A stretch of DNA of 64,000 nucleotides, taken from NCBI GenBank assembly GCA_003151335.1, contig PLXE01000115.1, positions 1 through 64,000 on the forward strand, written 5' to 3'. Shown piece by piece: positions 19,472 to 29,732 of the stretch (the stretch's first letter is position 1; every line of letters begins with the position of its first letter). The DNA comes from Acidobacteriaceae bacterium. Lineage in GTDB: Bacteria > Acidobacteriota > Terriglobia > Terriglobales > Acidobacteriaceae. The notes below the pieces were generated by a model, which worked only from the letters and a program-made list of their open reading frames with translations, made no database searches and was not told the DNA's origin. A program made the translations under genes and the position numbers.

Positions 19472-19554
19472 TCACTTATCACGGAGACACGGAGAACACG
19501 GAGTTTTTCGTTTCTATCGAGTTTTCTCCGTGATCTCTGTGGCTCCGCGGTGAA
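19472..19554. repeat. Second CTCTGTG/CACGGAG-type inverted repeat
   Basis: Left arm 19472-19503 (ATCACGGAGACACGGAGAAC and onward) faces right arm 19524-19554 (CTCCGTGATCTCTGTGGCTC and onward) around a T-rich loop. Same family as the element at 8873-9005. It sits between convergent glycosyltransferase genes and could form a terminator-like hairpin for both. Confidence 0.7.
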
Positions 19555-19572
19555 TCTTCATTTGGAATCGCC

Positions 19573-21648
<2,076 letters not shown>

Positions 21649-21906
21649 GGAAACAACCGAAATTGTATCGTATGCAAGCAGGTGCACATCGCGCTTCGGG
21701 CCCAAGCCTCGGCAATCCGCTTGAATAGCCTTCTGGACGAGCCTAGACTGATTCTATTGGCAACTGTGACGCTCATCACAGCTTGGGTGTGCGGCCATCG
21801 ACGAAGATAATGGGTCGAGAAAGAGCAGGTCCTTCCACCCGGACTGAAGTCCTCGGTCGCGATGACCGTCTGTAGGGGATGGAACTGGGATCGAGAGAAG
21901 GCATTC

Positions 21907-22518
21907 ATGGGATGGATTGACAACCGGTTCGAGAAGAATTTTCTGATCACAACGGTCGATTACGTTTTCAACTGGGCGCGCAAGTCGGCGATTTGGCCCA
22001 TGACGTTCGGCCTGGCCTGCTGCGCGATCGAGATGATCGCCGCTTCGACCTCGCGTTTCGACATCGCGCGCTTCGGGTCGGAAGTGTTTCGCCCCAGCCC
22101 CCGCCAAAGCGACCTCATGATTGTGGCCGGGACCGTTACGTTGAAGATGGCTCCGGTGGTCAAGCGCATCTATGACCAGATGCCCGATCCCAAATGGTGC
22201 ATCTCGATGGGCGCGTGCTCGTCGGTTGGCGGCCCTTTCAATACCTATGCCGTGCTGCAGGGAGTGGACCGCATAGTGCCCGTGGACGTGTACGTCGTGG
22301 GCTGTCCGCCTCGCCCGGAGAACCTTTTCTATGGATTGCTGCGCCTGCAGGACAAGATCGACAAAATGACCATCGCCAAAAAGCCCACCGAAGTTCGTCT
22401 GCATGAAGGCATGATGGACGATTTCAAACGGCAGATCCGCATCGCCCAGGCAGCGAGTGACAATCCAGATCAGCTTGTGCAGCCCGTCGAGAACAGTGTG
22501 ATCGCGGCCAGCCGCTAA
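21907..22518 (+). CDS. nuoB: NADH-quinone oxidoreductase subunit B (standalone)
   Basis: NuoB carries the terminal N2 [4Fe-4S] cluster that reduces quinone in complex I. From ATG 21907 ([20 protein letters not shown]) the product has 203 residues. The four cluster ligands are all present: Cys38-Cys39 in GLACCAIEM, Cys104 in MGACSSVGG and Cys133 in VVGCPPRPE. The C-terminal 45 residues extend beyond the core. No other nuo genes are within the window, so the remaining subunits must be elsewhere. This could be an additional isolated copy or a split nuo locus. Confidence 0.93.
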   Translation: MGWIDNRFEKNFLITTVDYVFNWARKSAIWPMTFGLACCAIEMIAASTSRFDIARFGSEVFRPSPRQSDLMIVAGTVTLKMAPVVKRIYDQMPDPKWCISMGACSSVGGPFNTYAVLQGVDRIVPVDVYVVGCPPRPENLFYGLLRLQDKIDKMTIAKKPTEVRLHEGMMDDFKRQIRIAQAASDNPDQLVQPVENSVIAASR

Positions 22519-22581
22519 CTATTGCGTGCGGGCCGTGCCGTCCCTGGCTTCACCCGGACCGGGCACTGCGAACCGGTTGTG

Positions 22582-23013
22582 CTAGCGGCACTTGACCAGG
22601 CGCCCGACTTTACCGCGCGTAAGCGTGAAGGGTTCCGGCGCCTGGTCTTTTTCGGCAAGCATGATTTCCAGCCGCATGGTGTCGCCGTCGATGCTGCCCT
22701 TGTAGGTGGCAGGAAGGTCGCGAGGCGGATTGTCCCGGCTGATGGGCCCACCGCGCTCGGGCGTGTAAGTACCACGCACCGTGAATTCCCCTTTCGCATT
22801 GGCCTTGATTGGTTCCAGAATGTTCCCGTGCGCGCAGTCGAACTCCAAAGTAGCGCCTTGCGAGGTAACTTTCATGCTGGCGTGATGGCCGCCCCACACG
22901 TCGGGCGTCGTACTCGCGTCCTGCCCCCGCTGCGGGTTCGTTGCTGGCTCACTCGCCAGCATCAGAGCGCCAGCGAGCACGACTGAGAGAGTGCCAATCC
23001 AATGCAGTTTCAT
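22582..23013 (-). CDS. Exported hypothetical protein, 143 aa
   Basis: From ATG 23013 (MKLHWIGTLSVVL) there is a signal peptide with cleavage probably after LAS near residue 21. The mature part has a GGHHASMKV segment, an early Cys in EFDCAHG and a second Cys in the final tripeptide CR, which could pair in a disulfide. It has alternating beta-strand character with conserved-looking GEFTVRGTYTPERGGP and DGDTMRLEI pieces, suggesting a small lipocalin-like or beta-sandwich periplasmic protein. I do not recognise a named family with confidence. It converges on nuoB. Confidence 0.7.
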   Translation of the reverse strand: MKLHWIGTLSVVLAGALMLASEPATNPQRGQDASTTPDVWGGHHASMKVTSQGATLEFDCAHGNILEPIKANAKGEFTVRGTYTPERGGPISRDNPPRDLPATYKGSIDGDTMRLEIMLAEKDQAPEPFTLTRGKVGRLVKCR

Positions 23014-23165
23014 TTGATGTCGCTCCTTTGCACTCGCCACGAAATGCAGCCTCCATCTTAGACCCTAAAGCTGGCAGCTCGGGTGCACAGGCCGCGTATT
23101 CCCTGCGACGTTGGCGGGCTTTTCAGCATCTCCTAACAGACACCTTGCATATCGAGGAACCAAGC

Positions 23166-23387
23166 ATGTACCACTACGATCCCCAGACTGCCCTGGAAGA
23201 GTTGAACGAAGAGGGCGTGCTGCCCAACCCGGTTCGCTTGCGCGACATGATGTTGAGAGCGCATCTCGATGCCGATCATTCGCTGGAGTATAACCGGCTG
23301 TTCGTCGAATATCAGAAGGGCTTCGGCGAACTGCTGGAACTAGGGCGTCATTTGCTGGAAGGACTAGCTGGACCACAGAAGAAGTAA
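23166..23387 (+). CDS. Small hypothetical protein, 73 aa
   Basis: ATG 23166 (MYHYDPQTALEELNEEG) has GAGGAAC upstream. The sequence is acidic and mostly helical (LEYNRLFVEYQKGFGELLELGRHL), without signal peptide or membrane segment. Function unknown. It lies 28 nt before the dienelactone hydrolase gene on the same strand, so the two may be cotranscribed. The frame is open upstream but lacks coding character before this ATG. Confidence 0.65.
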   Translation: MYHYDPQTALEELNEEGVLPNPVRLRDMMLRAHLDADHSLEYNRLFVEYQKGFGELLELGRHLLEGLAGPQKK

Positions 23388-23415
23388 GAAGGCGTGAACA
23401 TTACGAGGAGCGCAC

Positions 23416-24162
23416 GTGAAAATCTTGTTGCTGTTGAGCTTGATATTCCTGTTTGCAGGGACGGCGTTTGCGGCGGAATCGCGCAACGTGTCGTACAAAA
23501 GCGGCGATGAGACGGTGAATGCGGTGATGTACACGCCGCAGGGCAAGGGACCGTTTCCCGCGCTGGTGGTGATTCATGAATGGTGGGGGCTGAACGACGG
23601 GGTGAAGGAGCAGGCATCGAAGCTGGCCGATCAGGGATACGTCACGCTAGCCATCGATTTGTACCGCGGAAAGTTCGCCACAACCCCCGACGAGGCGCAC
23701 GAGATCATGCGGGGTGTGCCCGGAGACCGGGCCAATCGCGATCTGCTGGCGGCCAGCAGCTACTTGCGCGCCCAGAAAAATGTCGATCCCAAGCGCGTCG
23801 GCTCAATTGGATGGTGCATGGGCGGAGGCTATTCTCTGGATCTCGCGCTGAACGACCCCAAGCTAAAGGCTGCGGTCATCAATTATGGCCATCTTGCAAC
23901 CGACGAAGCCGCGCTGAAAAAAATCCATGCGGCAATCCTGGGCATCTTTGGCGGACAAGATCGCGGTATTCCACCGGCGGACGTAAACAAGTTCGAGGCC
24001 CAGCTTAAGGGGCTCGGCAAGACGACCGAGATACACATCTTCCCCGACGCCGGACACGGGTTCGAGAACCCAAATAACAAACAGGGATATCGGGCGGAAG
24101 ACGCGGCACAAGCCTGGAAGCTGACGGTTGATTTTCTGGCCAAGCACCTGAAGTCGAAATGA
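23416..24162 (+). CDS. Exported dienelactone hydrolase family protein
   Basis: The 248-aa protein starts with a signal peptide (MKILLLLSLIFLFAGTAFA, cleavage near residue 19). The alpha/beta hydrolase core shows the DLH triad: Cys134 in IGWCMGGGYS, Asp182 in GGQDRGIP and His214 in DAGHGFENP; HEWWGLND supplies the characteristic Glu at the N-terminal loop. Cysteine rather than serine as nucleophile is typical of the family. The substrate in this periplasmic version is unknown. Its stop overlaps the next small gene in an ATGA arrangement. Confidence 0.88.
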   Translation: MKILLLLSLIFLFAGTAFAAESRNVSYKSGDETVNAVMYTPQGKGPFPALVVIHEWWGLNDGVKEQASKLADQGYVTLAIDLYRGKFATTPDEAHEIMRGVPGDRANRDLLAASSYLRAQKNVDPKRVGSIGWCMGGGYSLDLALNDPKLKAAVINYGHLATDEAALKKIHAAILGIFGGQDRGIPPADVNKFEAQLKGLGKTTEIHIFPDAGHGFENPNNKQGYRAEDAAQAWKLTVDFLAKHLKSK

Positions 24163-24338
24163 CGATCAATCCAGTATTGCGCTACCGGAAACGCCTGCTG
24201 TGGGTGCTACTTGGGGTGGTTCTCGCGTCGGCGCTGTGGGTGCTCAACGTGGAGATCACCTACCAGAGCAACGCGAGACATGTGCCCACACAGTTTCGGT
24301 TGCGGACGCACGCGCGACCCTACAACTGGAAAGCATAG
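24159..24338 (+). CDS. Small single-pass membrane protein, 59 aa
   Basis: The ATG overlaps the stop of the dienelactone hydrolase gene (ATGA), so translation is likely coupled. The product starts MTINPVLRYRKRLLW, has one hydrophobic segment (VLLGVVLASALWVL, about residues 16-29) and a short basic C-terminal tail ending YNWKA. No family recognised. The positive-inside arrangement predicts a cytoplasmic N-terminus. The tight overlap is the main argument that it is real. Confidence 0.55.
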   Translation: MTINPVLRYRKRLLWVLLGVVLASALWVLNVEITYQSNARHVPTQFRLRTHARPYNWKA

Positions 24339-24345
24339 AAATGGA

Positions 24346-25551
24346 TCACACGCGTTCCAGGATCATGGCGATGCCCTGGCCGACGCCGATGCACATGGTG
24401 CACAGGGCGTAGCGCCCGCCGGTGCGGTGCAACTGCAGTACTGCGGTGGCGACCAGCCGGCCCCCGCTGGCGCCTAGAGGATGGCCAATCGCAATTGCTC
24501 CGCCATTTGGGTTCACGTGCGCAGCGTCATCTGCAATTCCCAGGTCGCGAAGCACGGCGAGCGTCTGCGCGGCGAATGCCTCGTTCAACTCGATCACGTC
24601 CATGTCCGCGATGCTGAGGTTAGTCAGCGCCAACGCCTTGCGCGTCGCTGGCGCCGGACCCATCCCCATAATGCGCGGCGCCACGCCCACGGCCGCTGAG
24701 GCGACCACACGCGCCTTTGGCGTCAGGCTGTAACGCTTCACGGCCTGCTCCGAGGCCAGCAGCAGCGCGCACGCGCCATCGTTGATGCCAGACGCGTTTC
24801 CTGCCGTGATTGTGCCATTAGCTTTGACGATTGGCTTCAGCGCGGCCAAGGCTTCGAGGGTTGTGTCGGGACGCGGATGCTCGTCCTGGTTTACGACGAC
24901 GGGCGCACCTTTGCGTGCAGAAATCGTGACCGAAACAATCTCTTCCGCCAGAGCGCCGCTCTTGATCGCGGCCGCAGTGCGTTGTTGGCTGCGATAGGCA
25001 AATGCGTCCTGGTCCTGACGCGAGATATGGAACTCCTCAGCCACGTTCTCGGCAGTTTCCGCCATGGAGTCCACACCGTACTGGGGTTTCATCAGGGGGT
25101 TCACGAAGCGCCAGCCGATAGTGGAGTCTTCCACCTTCAGGCCGCGGGAGAAAGCAGCATCCGACTTCGCCATGACGAACGGCGCGCGTGACATGCTCTC
25201 CACGCCGCCGGCGATCACCAAGGAGTTCTCTCCGGTCTTGATCGCTCGGGCGGCAGCAGAGACGGCGTCCATGCTGGAGCCACATAACCGATTCACGGTT
25301 GTGCCAGGAACCGTTTGCGGAACGCCGGCGAGCAGCAGCGCCATGCGAGCGACGTTACGATTGTCTTCGCCGGCTTGATTCGCGCATCCCAAAATTACAT
25401 CGTCAACCGCACTCCAATCCACGGAGGAGTTGCGCTCGATCAAGGCTTTCAGCGGAATCGCTGCCAGATCGTCGGTGCGGACAGAGGAGAGCGCTCCGCC
25501 GTAGCGACCGAAGGGGGTCCGAATTATGTCACAGATGAAGGCATCCGACAT
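24346..25551 (-). CDS. Thiolase, 3-oxoadipyl-CoA thiolase-like
   Basis: The 401-residue protein is a full thiolase with the catalytic residues Cys90 (NRLCGSS), His357 (GHPLG) and Cys387 (CTMCIG). Many segments, such as the DNRNVARMALLLAG and VESMSRAPFVM regions and the YGVDSM stretch, are those I associate with PcaF/PaaJ enzymes, which cleave 3-oxoadipyl-CoA to succinyl-CoA and acetyl-CoA in aromatic degradation. A general acetyl-CoA acetyltransferase role is possible because no other beta-ketoadipate or phenylacetate genes lie in the window. ATG start at 25551. Confidence 0.88.
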   Translation of the reverse strand: MSDAFICDIIRTPFGRYGGALSSVRTDDLAAIPLKALIERNSSVDWSAVDDVILGCANQAGEDNRNVARMALLLAGVPQTVPGTTVNRLCGSSMDAVSAAARAIKTGENSLVIAGGVESMSRAPFVMAKSDAAFSRGLKVEDSTIGWRFVNPLMKPQYGVDSMAETAENVAEEFHISRQDQDAFAYRSQQRTAAAIKSGALAEEIVSVTISARKGAPVVVNQDEHPRPDTTLEALAALKPIVKANGTITAGNASGINDGACALLLASEQAVKRYSLTPKARVVASAAVGVAPRIMGMGPAPATRKALALTNLSIADMDVIELNEAFAAQTLAVLRDLGIADDAAHVNPNGGAIAIGHPLGASGGRLVATAVLQLHRTGGRYALCTMCIGVGQGIAMILERV

Positions 25552-25670
25552 GCAATGAGACCTCCGTGTTCAATCATAATAGTCGAACGCACGAGATGCC
25601 GACTGTCGAAGCAAGACAAACCGGCTGGGATACACGGAGGTAGGGGACAAGAATGCCAACCGAGCGCCGG

Positions 25671-25850
25671 CTATCTGGTCAGGAGATGAAGCAGGAATCC
25701 AACCACAATCCAGAAGGGCGTGACCAGCAAAAGCGCGAACAGCAAACCTTCGGGAAAGCGCAAACTGATGGCCGAATCGGTCGGGTCCCAGGTCACGTCG
25801 GGGGAGCGGTATGCTCTATCGAATTGTTCCAGCCGGGTTAGCGCCCACAT
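25671..25850 (-). CDS. Small single-pass membrane protein, 59 aa
   Basis: Minus-strand frame from ATG 25850 (MWALTRLEQFDRAYRS) to TAG at 25671. It has an N-terminal soluble stretch of about 33 residues with a WDPTDSAISLRFPEG segment, then a hydrophobic helix (LLFALLLVTPFWIVVGFLLHLL) and a short tail. No family is recognised and the SD is weak, so coding status rests on the sensible topology and good codon pattern. It is upstream of, and in the same direction as, the thiolase gene. Confidence 0.45.
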   Translation of the reverse strand: MWALTRLEQFDRAYRSPDVTWDPTDSAISLRFPEGLLFALLLVTPFWIVVGFLLHLLTR

Positions 25851-25940
25851 ACGGAGCCGTTACTATACCGTAAAAGATGGTCCGATGGTGGCGCGGGTTG
25901 GCCCGCCGCCGATAAGGGATTTCTGCGGCGATCCTCTGAA

Positions 25941-26102
25941 TCAGAGTTGAATGCGCCCCGTTCCGGGGGGAATCTCAAACCGCTTCATTTTGTTGTAGGT
26001 CGGCAGTAGGGATTCGACCCCTTTACACGAAAGCTGGCTGGTCACCTGAGTCTCATGACGAGAACGGGTATAAGCGGCCAGCCAGCATCGTCCGTGTTCC
26101 AT
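25941..26102 (-). pseudogene. Truncated NusG/UpxY-like antiterminator N-terminal fragment
   Basis: From ATG 26102 the 53-residue frame reads MEHGRCWLAAYTRSRHETQV and continues with SQLSCKGVESLLPTYNKMKR. This closely follows the N-terminal NGN domain of NusG-like UpxY/RfaH proteins (consensus WYA-YTRSRHEKQVA, G-E-FLP-Y). After KMKRF the similarity ends and a TGA follows; the central PLFPGYVF strand and the KOW domain are missing. I read it as a decayed gene. The downstream bases do not restore the family in another frame by eye. Confidence 0.55.
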
Positions 26103-26517
26103 GCGATTTGCGTTTCGCTTCGCTTGACAGTAAGGAGGATGCATGGCTCCGCCATCGTAAGTCCCATAGTCAGAGCCATGCGGTGAAGACAAAGCGTGTT
26201 AGCCGAGCCACCCTGCGTTCGAGTTGCCCGGTCCACGCCACGATAGTGCTTAGCAATGTGATACTTACGTGTTGCAATAATCATGGTGCAATCCTGATGC
26301 CACACACCTTGATTCATGGGTTGCACGGGCAAGACTCGATAAGACAGTAAGTTAGGAAATCGCTAGGTGAAGCCGATGGAGGATATCTCGTCCAAAAAAT
26401 GTACATCCGGTGTCCAAAAGCTGGATTCGCAGTGAATGGCGAAACATGGCTATTGCTTCGACTTCAACCAGCACCCGGCGGTTGTTAGCACCAAGCCTTC
26501 ACGCCAAGCCTGCTGGG
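26103..26517. other. Gene-poor stretch
   Basis: About 415 nt between the NusG-like fragment and the sedolisin stop. No frame has coding character, and I see no tRNA, terminator or obvious repeat. Probably decayed sequence. Confidence 0.4.
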
Positions 26518-28104
26518 TCATGATCCACTTGTTCCAACCGACGTTAGCGACTGAAGAATCGCCGCGCCGTTGGGACTGCCCCAGCCACTGCACGCGTCCC
26601 ATCCGGGACCGGCTTTGTAGTCGCCGTTATCACCCGAGGTGATGTCGTTGAACGTTCCCGACGCGAGAGCAACCTTCTGGTACAGGTTCGGATTGAGATA
26701 GCCAACCGGCGTGCCGATCATTTGATTGAACAGCGCAACCAGGCCCGCCCACAACGGCGCGACCGCGCTGGTTCCACCCACCACGAATTGCGAGCCGTCC
26801 GCTTGCACCACATAGCCGGTCTGAGGGTCGGCATCCCCGGCAACGTCGGGCACGCCACGGCCGGCGCCTCCCGAATTTGCCGACGGCGGCACTTTCGCAT
26901 TTGCCTGGTACGAGGGAAGCGGAAAGGTTGCGCTCACTCCGCCGCCGGTGGCGCCGCCGTTGGGAAGATCGTTCCACACAACTTCGCTGGCAATCGCACT
27001 GCCGCTGATATCCAGGCTCGTGCCGCCACAGGCCAGGCTGTACGGGCTCGACGCCGGGAAGTCCACCTGGTCCGAGCCATCGCTGGAGCCATCGGTTGAG
27101 CCGTTATCGCCAGAGGCCACGCACACGGTCACGCCTACGGCCGCAGCCGCCTGCAGCGCGCTGTTGTAGTTCTGCAGCGATTGCGCCGTCCAGCTTGATT
27201 CCGGCCCGCCCCAACTGATGGAAATGACCGAAGGCTTGTGGGTTTTGTCCATCGCCGCCTGGTTGATGGCATCGAGAAATCCCGCGTCGGTATTGGGGGC
27301 GAAGTAAACCACGATCTTCGCGCCGGGCGCGACCGCGCCTGCCACCTCAATGTCGAGCATCACTTCGGTATCGGGCCCGTTAGGGTCGCCGGTGGGCTGA
27401 TTGGTCGCGGCATCGACGGATACCGCTGTGACCGACGGCACCGGCGCAATCCCCAGCGAGCTGAAATAAGTGTTGAGATCGGACTGCGTGTATCCCCCGC
27501 CCAGCTCGACGATGGCAATGGTCTGCCCTTTTCCGTTCACGCTGGTGGGGAAGTTGTACGCGTGGGCGATTTGCACGGCGGTGTAAGAGGTCGCGGCAGC
27601 GGCGCTGGCGTCGGTCGCCATGCGAAAGTGCGTCTTGGCTTGCGGGCGGTTGTCGAGTCCATGCACGCCGCGAACGATGTCGCTCAACTCGGCGGGAATG
27701 TTGACCGCGCCGCTGCGCCCACGGTAGGCCCTGCCCTCGTATTGGTACGTCGCCAGGTCCACCTGAAACGCTTTCGCAAACGCACTGCAACATCCCGCCA
27801 GGGACACCGTGCGCGCGAGCAGATTGACCTGGCCCACCTTCAATCCATGGGCGTGGGCGAATTTCTCCACCTCCTGCACGTCCTTGGGATCGGCGCCATA
27901 CTGGGCAGCATATTCATCGCGGGAGACACGCCCACCCTTCGCCACCAACTCAGCCAATGACGGCTGGTTCTTAGGGGCCGGCCGTTCTCGCAAGACCACG
28001 GTCACGTGCATCGGTTCGTTGGGATCAAGAACCCCGGTTTTCGCAGCGCCCGGCACCGGCTGGCGTTCGCTGCCCGGCAATTTGACGTACTTGTCGAATG
28101 CCAT
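26518..28104 (-). CDS. Sedolisin (S53, kumamolisin-like) peptidase
   Basis: The 528-residue protein has an N-terminal pro-domain (about 1-155, with the ADPKDVQEVEKFAHAHGL segment of the Pro-kumamolisin activation domain) and an S53 catalytic domain (about 175-520). The Glu-Asp pair lies in DTEVMLDIEV, the oxyanion Asp region is near SGDNGSTDG, and the catalytic Ser is in GGTSAVAPLWAG. A calcium-site-like DITSGDNGDYKAGPGWD near the C-terminus fits the family. Acid-active serine-carboxyl peptidases of this type are secreted; as in kumamolisin, no classical signal peptide is visible. Divergent from the SEFIR cluster. Confidence 0.92.
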   Translation of the reverse strand: MAFDKYVKLPGSERQPVPGAAKTGVLDPNEPMHVTVVLRERPAPKNQPSLAELVAKGGRVSRDEYAAQYGADPKDVQEVEKFAHAHGLKVGQVNLLARTVSLAGCCSAFAKAFQVDLATYQYEGRAYRGRSGAVNIPAELSDIVRGVHGLDNRPQAKTHFRMATDASAAAATSYTAVQIAHAYNFPTSVNGKGQTIAIVELGGGYTQSDLNTYFSSLGIAPVPSVTAVSVDAATNQPTGDPNGPDTEVMLDIEVAGAVAPGAKIVVYFAPNTDAGFLDAINQAAMDKTHKPSVISISWGGPESSWTAQSLQNYNSALQAAAAVGVTVCVASGDNGSTDGSSDGSDQVDFPASSPYSLACGGTSLDISGSAIASEVVWNDLPNGGATGGGVSATFPLPSYQANAKVPPSANSGGAGRGVPDVAGDADPQTGYVVQADGSQFVVGGTSAVAPLWAGLVALFNQMIGTPVGYLNPNLYQKVALASGTFNDITSGDNGDYKAGPGWDACSGWGSPNGAAILQSLTSVGTSGS

Positions 28105-28375
28105 CTATTACCTCCAGGATGTTGCTGGCTCCGGCGACCGATCGTCGGCCCCACATCCGATTTGAATGCCCCATTTTAACCGCAATTTCCTTCTGGGGCC
28201 GTTACATCTCGGATGTATTTGGCGACGGGCGGAGCGCCCCTTCAGAGGGCTTCTTTTTTTTGGCAGTTTACGGCTCGGCGGCAAGATTGTCTTGATGTTA
28301 AGATCAGCACGCCCGCTGATTGCGTGCGGCGGGAAGAGTAGGGCTTCGCTCTATTTTCCACATGGGAGACGAGAA
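28105..28375. promoter_or_regulatory. Divergent promoter region for sedolisin and SEFIR cluster
   Basis: 271 nt separating the two divergent units. A T-run at 28252-28260 and the SD GGGAGACGAGAA before the GTG at 28376 are visible. No operator-like palindrome was recognised. Confidence 0.4.
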
Positions 28376-29284
28376 GTGAAGACAACGAGACAGTTCCTGT
28401 ACAGCACGGGGATGCTACTTCTGGTCTCCTGCGTGTTCGCCTGCAAGGTTTCAGACGATGCTGTTGCTGCCGCTCAACAGATGACAGCCACTTCAGCAGC
28501 GTTGAGCACCTACTATGGGGCCATGGCCGAGTCGCTCACGGATACAATTTCGCTCAACGAGCTCAATTTCACGTTGTTTGGGGTACCTTTTGAAGACGCT
28601 GATCGGGAGCAGATTGAGCAAGCTCGCGCCGAGATCCTCAAACGCAAGGACCTGGCACAGTCACTCGGGCGCCTGTCGTCCTCCATGACCGCTCTAACCA
28701 AATCGAAGGCCTCATCCGACGTTTCAACCGCGGCCACGGCTTTAGGAAACGAGATGGTCAGCATTAAAGCCCTGCCAAAGGGCTCTCCGGTTCCAGAAGC
28801 TTTGGGAAAGGCCGGCGATTTCCTCATTCAGATTGTGCAGCAGCACGAGGAGAAGAAAGCGGCGCAAGCCATGGACGGAACACTGGCTGCCCTGGTCGAT
28901 CTGTTCGCAAAGGAGAAGCCGATATACGACTCGCTGGATCGTCAACACATTTTCCTTGCGAAAATAGTGGCGGCGTCTCTTATCAAGCGTCAGTTCGTTG
29001 ACCCAACTCCGATGTTGCGACCCGCGCTTAAACCGTTCGGCCTCTCAGCGGCCACGTCCGACGAGCATCTCCAAAGCACACTTCGCACACTGGCGGAGAA
29101 TCGCCTCGACACTTCCGCGGAAGCCGCGAACAAACGCGAAGCCGACGCCTCGACGGCCATGCTTGCAGCCCTGCAAGAGATGAGCTCGCGCATACATCTA
29201 CTTGCCACGGAAAAGCCTATGCCAATCCGCGGAAATCCATTTTCGCTCAAGGTCGTGGAATCTTGGGCTGCTTCAGTGATCTAA
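28376..29284 (+). CDS. Helical lipoprotein, first gene of SEFIR cluster
   Basis: The GTG at 28376 has an excellent SD (GGGAGACGAGAA) and yields 302 residues starting MKTTRQFLYSTGMLLLVS, with lipobox V-F-A-C at about residue 23, so the mature protein is lipid-anchored. The rest is predicted almost entirely helical, Ala/Leu/Lys/Glu-rich, with segments such as QQMTATSAALSTYYG, REQIEQARAEILKRKDLAQ and NKREADASTAMLAALQEMSS that suggest helical bundles. No known domain recognised. The frame is open to an ATG at 28166 but that extension has no SD or coding character. The next gene starts 11 nt after its stop, indicating an operon. Confidence 0.75.
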   Translation: MKTTRQFLYSTGMLLLVSCVFACKVSDDAVAAAQQMTATSAALSTYYGAMAESLTDTISLNELNFTLFGVPFEDADREQIEQARAEILKRKDLAQSLGRLSSSMTALTKSKASSDVSTAATALGNEMVSIKALPKGSPVPEALGKAGDFLIQIVQQHEEKKAAQAMDGTLAALVDLFAKEKPIYDSLDRQHIFLAKIVAASLIKRQFVDPTPMLRPALKPFGLSAATSDEHLQSTLRTLAENRLDTSAEAANKREADASTAMLAALQEMSSRIHLLATEKPMPIRGNPFSLKVVESWAASVI

Positions 29285-29294
29285 GGAGAACGTT

Positions 29295-29624
29295 ATGAAT
29301 CCGCCCCTTGCAGTCTTGGAAAAGCAATACTTTTTTCTCCAGGGAAGCCTGCCTGATCTGATGAGCCAGGGAGCAACACCGGAGGAACTCGACGCGATAC
29401 GGAAGGCGATCGTCCAGAGCCGCACAAATTACTGGAAGGCGATCAACGGTGTTCTTCATGACGACGATCCCGAGGTTAAGTCGCTCGTTTCCCAAATGAA
29501 TGCTGCGCAGCTCAATCTCGAGGCCGGCCTAAAGACTCTGGGGAATGTCGCCAAAGTCCTGAACGTGATCACCAAGGCTGTCGACATCGGCTCACAAATC
29601 GCCGCGAAGGTTGTGGCTCTCTAA
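29295..29624 (+). CDS. Helical hypothetical protein, 109 aa
   Basis: ATG 29295 follows the lipoprotein stop by 10 nt with AAGGAGAACG as SD, so both are almost certainly cotranscribed. The 109-residue product is helical with polar N-terminal two thirds (ELDAIRKAIVQSRTNYWKAI) and a more hydrophobic C-terminal part (LNVITKAVDIGSQIAAKVVAL) that could be amphipathic or contact membrane. No signal peptide, no family recognised. It may partner with the lipoprotein. Confidence 0.7.
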   Translation: MNPPLAVLEKQYFFLQGSLPDLMSQGATPEELDAIRKAIVQSRTNYWKAINGVLHDDDPEVKSLVSQMNAAQLNLEAGLKTLGNVAKVLNVITKAVDIGSQIAAKVVAL

Positions 29625-29732
29625 CGAACATCGGGTTTTCCATGTCGGTCCGATTGGTTTTGGCACGGTTAAAGAATTCCATAACAGTATGGATGCACCA
29701 AACGTGCAATCTCCATTTAGGAAAGGGAAGGT

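Noticed and set aside
28166-28375. Longer start for the cluster lipoprotein
   Set aside because: It would place the lipobox at residue 93 and has no SD; the GTG at 28376 has both SD and correct signal position.
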